Positions 34,579 to 39,027 of a stretch of DNA of 39,027 bases are shown here, one piece after another. A program made the translations under genes and the position numbers. Position 1 is the stretch's first letter. The number at the start of each line of letters is the position of its first letter. Under the pieces are notes generated by a model. That model ran no database searches. It was given only the letters and a program-made list of their open reading frames with translations, and was not told where the DNA came from. Source of the stretch: Xanthoparmelia taractica (Eukaryota; Ascomycota; Lecanoromycetes; Lecanorales; Parmeliaceae); assembly GCA_033085395.1 (NCBI GenBank), contig JANQBS010000330.1:1-39027 (forward strand), read 5' to 3'.

Positions 34579-35579
34579 TAAGTTGCGTACGACATGATAC
34601 CCCTTCGAGCGATAAAAGCGAGCTCGTATTTCTTTTTGCATGCTTTGCTGGCTTTATGGTTCGGATGTATCAACAGTAGAGAAGTTCATGCGAGAATCAA
34701 AAAGTGAATCCGTTCTCTACAAGTATTTGGCTCTAACATCATGTCTGCTGGAAAACGGCGGCATGTCAGAACCCGTTCCATACGTAGCCCTCACCGGACT
34801 CCTCAAACTCGCCGGCGTTCCACCAGAAGATGGAATTATAAGTGGATAAGCATACACCAGCAATACCCGAAGGATGGCACTCTTTAGAGTACTCTTCATA
34901 CAAACCAAAGCGTCATTCAATAGTAGAGCATGATAGCCGTGACAGCTTCCCAAAAGGCCTGGCTCTCATCAAAGTCTTTCCTCAATTTCTTGTCCCAGAA
35001 CCTGACTAGGGTCATAACACTGGTAATGATTGGCGGGGCCACCATCGTGATGCCACAAAAGCGCCGGATCCACGTCTCGACAAAAGCTGGGTAATGGGAA
35101 GCCCATAAGCTCAAACGGCTGCCGCCCTAGAGAGCACTGAATGCAAAAGCAGCGCTGGTGATGAAAGCGTTCTCGCTTAGTAAAATATTGTTGTTCGGAT
35201 ACTCAAGGTGCAGATAGTCAATGCTGGTGGCTGCCTGGGAGTCTTGATCATGTAGAAAGCCGAATGACCACATATTTTTGGCGCACAGTTGCAAGCCTTT
35301 GGGTGATTCATAACATGCATATGCTGAGAGGGCAGTGTGCAGCGTGTATGAACATTTGTACAGATAAACATTCAACATCGAGGCCCCTATTGGTCCTAAT
35401 GCATACCGCTATGCTTGGAGTAGCAATAGATGTATGCCAACTGACTCTCACCGCTGTCCAATTCCGTGGCCGAGGGGCATCTGCAGTCCGGGAGCATTAC
35501 CAAGTAGGGGCGAGTACCTAATATTGTTTCAACCTGAGCGTATTGGTCCAAGATATTCCCATGTACTTTGGTCCAAGTT
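34579..35579. other. Intergenic with a decayed ORF
   Basis: Between the DUF4112 and NCS2 genes I find only the broken minus-strand frame described separately (34917-35378). The frame at 34640-34849 on the plus strand has no recognisable feature. Confidence 0.4.
34917..35378 (-). pseudogene. Broken reading frame, possible membrane-protein remnant
   Basis: A minus-strand frame is open from 35378 to 34917 except for one in-frame TAG (35128-35126). Before the stop it reads ILLSENAFITSAAFAFSAL; after it continues GGSRLSLWASHYPAFVETW and ends ...WEAVTAIMLYY. The part after the stop has the look of a real protein (hydrophobic helix, Trp/Tyr-rich, regular charges). I see no splice pair to remove the stop. 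A single change of TTG (Leu) to TAG could explain it. I do not recognise the family. The 5' part has no convincing start or upstream exons. It may be a pseudogene, a 5'-truncated gene or a sequencing error. Confidence 0.35.
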
Positions 35580-36749
35580 TCAGACCATTCGCGCACAGCC
35601 ATAACAGGTTGCTTTGCCATATTCTGATTGATTGTCATCGGCCGACTGTGGTACTGCAGAGTCCAATTGGTCCCCACCCCACGACTCATTCACGATTGGA
35701 TATCTACAAATAGCGCACACCTTCGTACAATTGACGGTTGAAGGCGCCACTAATCTTCCTGAAGTTCGTACCACGTTTGCGACGATGCTTGGGTAATTCT
35801 GTTCAACAGACTCGAAGTATTGAGTCATGAGATCATCTATAGTAGTACCCTTGGATGATGTGGGCATTTGAGATGGAGCCCCACAGATCAGTGGAGTCAG
35901 TGGAGGCGAAGTCATACTCACATAGGCTCCAAGCTCCTTTCTAAGTAGATCCCTCAGCGGGTATGTGCAATTAGTGCCGTCAGATGACGATCTGTCAGCT
36001 GTCAGCCATGGAAGACCGACAGCTCTTCCTTTGGCGGTCTCGGAGAGTGTCTTCTCTGCCAACCGAGTAGTTGAATCGCCGAAAAGTATGCTGTCACAGG
36101 CGTGTGTCTTTGCAAAGGCAAGAATCAGTCGACGCCGTAATATCTCAATCATATCGGCTCTTGATGTTGCCGAAGCAAGCGATGACAATATGTGCTTTAA
36201 GCGCATCCGCTTGTCCAGAGCAATACGGCCATTCGTTGAAGTATCAGAGAATACTGGCATGTTGAAGTCGACACCATAATCACTGCAGTCTTCCAGCGAA
36301 ACTGTTGTGTAAGTGTGCGAAGGGTACCTCTGCTTGAGCAGATCCGATGAGTCATGACACTCTTGCTCAATTACTCCAGACTGATCCACGTGCAGGACGT
36401 GAAGGTTGTATCCAGTATGACGGCCCGCCTCGGCGCGATTACTGAGCTGCTGGTCAAGCACATGCAGCAAAGCAATGGACGACACTCCAAATGAAATGGG
36501 AATGAGTAGAGTCTTTTGCGGGTCCTTGAAAGTACCACGTAGCTTATTGCTCTCCAGCCTTTTAAGGGCCTTGGTTGCAACATATCTCATAAAGCATTCT
36601 CTAGGGGAAATGAGCCTACCATGATACCTATGGGGAGATCCCTATCTGACGCACCTACAGAGATGCTCTGTCCGCACCACTAAAGCTGTTTCTGCGCCGT
36701 GACATCTTGCACATGACACTGCAATCTTTTCTCCTTTATCTGAAGCCAT
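35580..36749 (-). CDS. NCS2: Cytoplasmic tRNA 2-thiolation protein 2
   Basis: NCS2 (CTU2) works with NCS6 (CTU1) to thiolate U34 of the Lys, Glu and Gln tRNAs. Exons are 36749-36655 and 36600-35580, giving 371 aa. The N-terminus has a CARC zinc pair (residues 13-16), GAETALVVRTEHLCRECF and the ATP-pyrophosphatase-fold strand LLIPISFGVSSIALLHVLDQQL. This family member lacks the active PP-loop SGGxDS, as expected for NCS2. HVLHVDQSG, LEDCSDYG, LFGDSTTRLAEKTLSETAKGRG-type sequence (here KGRAVGLP) and YPLRDLLRKEL follow. CAICRYPI and CYGCARMV at the C-terminus carry further Cys pairs. The first exon is needed to restore the N-terminal Cys pair, which decided the start. Confidence 0.9.
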
Positions 36750-37214
36750 GATTTACATGTCTTGAGAGTGGCTTCAGGATTGTACATCACATCTGGAGTG
36801 CCAGATTTCAAAGTCATAGGCAGGTACAGGCTTACAGCTTGCCTCAGCCAGGCTCGCTAAGTCCCTTCCGGTTAGCCTGCTGTCTGCGCGGTTTGCGAAG
36901 GCCGCTAACTCAAAGCGACTTAGCGAGCTTGGCGGGCCTGAGGTGAGAACTAAGGTACCTTACGAAGTACTGCATGAGAACTCTTAGACGACAACGAGGA
37001 TTTTCCAAGCTAAAATGAAATACAGGTGTGTTCAAGTAGCTCATATCACTCGGAAGCGAAGACTTCTGTTTTCCTGATTTATCGAATTTGCTATAGAGTA
37101 GACTTTGAGCCGCAAGAGCGACATCGAAGCTTGAAGCAGAGCTCATACTGAAAAAACCTGCAGGGTTTTACACCCGGAAGAAGCAGCAGCACCATGCTTC
37201 ATTTCCAAATGTCT
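36750..37214. promoter_or_regulatory. Intergenic upstream of NCS2, downstream of the GFA gene
   Basis: This 465-bp stretch should hold the NCS2 promoter and GFA 3' end. It contains a long imperfect inverted repeat (36847-36933). I see no gene inside. Confidence 0.4.
36847..36933. repeat. Inverted repeat, 17-bp arms, 53-nt spacer
   Basis: GCCAGGCTCGCTAAGTC (36847-36863) faces GACTTAGCGAGCTTGGC (36917-36933); 16 of 17 positions pair. It lies about 100 bp upstream of the NCS2 start, on its promoter side. It could be a remnant of a small inverted-repeat element or a regulatory dyad. Confidence 0.6.
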
Positions 37215-37834
37215 TTAAGCCGGCATGGCCTCAAAACAACTCTCCTCGGCTACCACTTTCGGCACCCATTGAGGCTTCGATTTCATGAATATCTCCTTCT
37301 CCGGCTCTGGCGGTTCACCAACAAGACAGCCTGTACGCATCGCCCAATGCTCGTCTGGCTCGCCTTGCGTGAAATCGATAAGGCTAAGTCACAGGATCTC
37401 GGCCCCAGTACCCAGAAGACTCACCTCGCTAACATGGTTAAAAAGTACGGTTCCGCATGTGCCGCAAAACCCCCTAATCACAGCTAGTGTCAGCAAGCTG
37501 GGCAAGCAGATTCTATCTGGTTTCAGGGCCTTCAGTCCCCTTCGTCATTGATTTTCACCTCTCAACCCTGCGAATCCGAGCCACATTTCCGCTATGGAAA
37601 GACTTACCTCTGTGTACTACTACCCCGCTCACTCGTCGAACGAAAAACCTTTGGCTCCTTTCCCTCGAAATTTACGCCATTAGGATTCCATATCATCAGA
37701 TTCGTGGTTCCGAACGCCGAGCCTGTGTTTATCTGGCAATCTTTGCAGTGGCACAAACATGTGAAATCGACTTTCCCCGTTGTGGACCACAAAATCTCGC
37801 CGCAGTAGCAGCGACCTTGAAATCCAGTAACCAT
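37215..37834 (-). CDS. GFA/CENP-V-fold protein (glutathione-dependent formaldehyde-activating-like)
   Basis: Proposed exons are 37834-37608, 37473-37425 and 37358-37215, giving 139 aa, normal for this small zinc fold. Exon 1 carries the zinc motifs GRCYCGEI and CLCHCKDCQ...GSAFG. Exon 2 gives RGFCGTCGTVLFN, the third Cys pair. Exon 3 gives PEKEIFMKSKPQWVP, a common GFA C-terminal motif. The first junction is well supported (AGGTAAGT donor, GATTAG acceptor, phase agrees). The second is weak: keeping the frame needs a GAG acceptor at 37359. The closer TTAG acceptor (41 nt) shifts the frame, and read-through stops at TGA within 12 codons. Start at 37834; an upstream non-ATG extension is not supported. 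The real substrate of most family members is unknown. A TATA-like ATATAAAG lies about 85 bp upstream. Confidence 0.8.
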
Positions 37835-38484
37835 GATGATGATTGTGAATGAGAAAGCAACTGATAGCACTTTGAAGGTTAAGATGGAGTGAGATGAAGC
37901 GATAGATACACTCTGCTTTATATGCGCAATGAAGTGGAGGTGACGATCCCCGAGTGCATCCGCTGTTGTTTGAAGCGGTTAAATGGTATAGGTTATAGTA
38001 GTGTGCCATGGCTATATATGATGGGATAGATGAGCAAGGTTATTCTCGGGCAAGGCATAGCGTGGGTCCTCGTCCGAGCAAGGGCCAGGAGCTGACAGGT
38101 ATGTATTTCCTTCTGCATCATAGAGATTGCTAGTGTATAGTTCTGCTTCACATGTTAGCTGTTTTAGGGAACTAACTTGTATAAAGTTTACCTCAAATTC
38201 GAGCGCTAAGACAGATAATGCAGTGCATACTCATTACACGGCATTGGTTCTCTAGTCTGAATCCTTCTAATGTAATGGAATGCAGACACTTTGCTTTCAC
38301 TCGGAGAACTAAAAGGTGGCCATCAGAACTTCGAGAAAGTCTGCTCGCTGCATTGATACCTTATCTCTTGTCATTAGACCAGTAAGAAAGAAGCTACTGT
38401 TCAAAATTTTGGTGACGCAGAAACTGAACTCCGGACGGTTAGGTTAGGGCCAGGACGGTTAGGGTCGATAGGCTACTACTCGTT
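37835..38484. promoter_or_regulatory. Upstream region of the GFA gene, no other gene
   Basis: This stretch holds the GFA promoter, including a minus-strand ATATAAAG (about 37916-37924), and otherwise featureless sequence up to the repeat zone. Near 38433-38463 there is a 20-bp-period direct repeat containing GGACGGTTAGG twice with TTAGGG-like words. Confidence 0.4.
38433..38463. repeat. Direct repeat GGACGGTTAGG with TTAGGG-like words
   Basis: GGACGGTTAGG occurs at 38433-38443 and 38453-38463, a spacing of 20 bp, followed each time by TTAGGG-like sequence. This resembles degenerate telomere-like DNA (TTAGGG is the usual telomere unit in filamentous fungi), but copy number is too low to call it telomeric. 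Confidence 0.5.
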
Positions 38485-38518
38485 AATCCTAGGATATGCA
38501 CAATCCTAGGATATGCAC
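38485..38518. repeat. 17-bp perfect tandem repeat x2
   Basis: The unit AATCCTAGGATATGCAC is present twice with no mismatch, directly before the TTAGGGCT end of the element at 38520. Diverged versions of the same 17-bp unit flank the right end of the 21.4-kb element, in inverted orientation. Confidence 0.75.
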
Positions 38519-38519
38519 A

Positions 38520-39027
38520 ATTAGGGCTAGGGCTAGCCCACCAAAATACTGCCTTTTTTGAATTCTTTTGATAGATCTACTGGAATAGAACGTTCTTATT
38601 ATTCGAGGCCGTATGATCTAATTGAAAGGCCGTTTCAGTTGTCACATTAGGCTGTAAGTTTAATTTCTATTGCCTTGATTTTTCGTGATAATGATAATAA
38701 TATTTGCTATTATTATCGCTTTTAATAGGCTTTATCACAGAAGATCTTATCGTAAGAGGTCTTATCGTAAGAGACTTTATTATAGTCGTAATAGCGAGAT
38801 AAAAGAGATAGGCGAGGCGGACGAGGTGAAAGAGATAAGAAGATTATTAAAAAGATAGCAAAGGATATAGCAGAAGAAGAAGTAGTAGAAGAAGAAATCG
38901 TATCGGTCTTTTCACGAAGTAAGAGGTCAATAAGGCTCAAAAAAACGATAACTTGATAGATATCTAGATATCTAGATATTTTAATGTTGCTAGCAATGAA
39001 AAAAGACGCTAGTAATCGATTATTCTT
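38520..39027. mobile_element. AT-rich repeat element, second copy, truncated by window end
   Basis: It starts with ATTAGGGCTAGGGCTAG (38520-38536), identical to the left end of the 21.4-kb element. The following 60 bp align roughly with that copy (a T-run, a TTGATA word, then an AGAACGTTCT-like word against AGACCGTTCT). Further right it holds a 15-bp tandem repeat (38744-38773, core CTTATCGTAAGAG) and an ATATCTAG run (about 38958-38978). No real ORF is present. The right boundary is outside the window, or the later part is unrelated AT-rich DNA. Confidence 0.5.
38744..38773. repeat. 15-bp tandem repeat x2
   Basis: Two near-identical 15-bp units with core CTTATCGTAAGAG lie inside the AT-rich right edge. 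A partial decayed third unit follows. Confidence 0.65.

Overview
This window looks like nuclear DNA of a filamentous ascomycete (Pezizomycotina). Genes are compact and lie on both strands. Introns are short (about 50-60 nt, one near 130 nt and one near 150 nt), with GTRAGT-like donors and CTRAC-like branch points. The protein set is typical of such fungi: an Ams2/SPT21-type GATA factor, a Cwf23-type J-domain/RRM splicing protein, a long DCP2, a fungal SLATT protein, a fungal DUF4112 protein and a carboxypeptidase S1 homolog. I cannot name the species or class from sequence alone. I rebuilt exon-intron structures by eye from splice signals, reading frame and remembered family conservation.

Layout. 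Positions 1-3198 have no gene I can support. From 3199 to 8607 lie an OBAP/DUF1264 protein (-), glyoxalase II (-, nine exons), dihydroxyacetone kinase (+) and SmD2 (-). Glyoxalase II and DHA kinase are divergent and share a 371-bp promoter. From 9082 to 16607 come an Ams2/SPT21-like chromatin/transcription factor (+), RPA subunit 3 (-) and a secreted serine carboxypeptidase (+). From 18355 to 21201 there is a DUF2235 alpha/beta-hydrolase (+) and a short-chain dehydrogenase (-). Positions 21202-23620 are gene-poor and hold an AT-rich inverted-repeat element. From 23621 to 29106 lie cwf23-like (+), CAF17/IBA57 (-), a two-TM SLATT protein (+) and an unrecognised arginine/proline-rich basic protein (+). 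From 29523 to 37834 come DCP2 (-), a DUF4112 protein (+), a broken membrane-protein remnant (-), NCS2/CTU2 (-) and a GFA/CENP-V-fold protein (-). The right edge (about 38430-39027) is AT-rich repeat DNA related to the 21.4-kb element.

Most genes are housekeeping: mRNA decapping and splicing, tRNA thiolation, Fe-S assembly, DNA replication and triose/methylglyoxal detoxification. They do not form one pathway. I see no biosynthetic cluster, CRISPR array, rRNA, or tRNA. The less ordinary items are the SLATT protein, the repeat family seen at 21.4 kb and 38.5 kb, competing inverted repeats in the SMD2-SPT21 promoter, an orphan basic protein, a stopless 54-nt candidate intron, and a decayed ORF next to NCS2.
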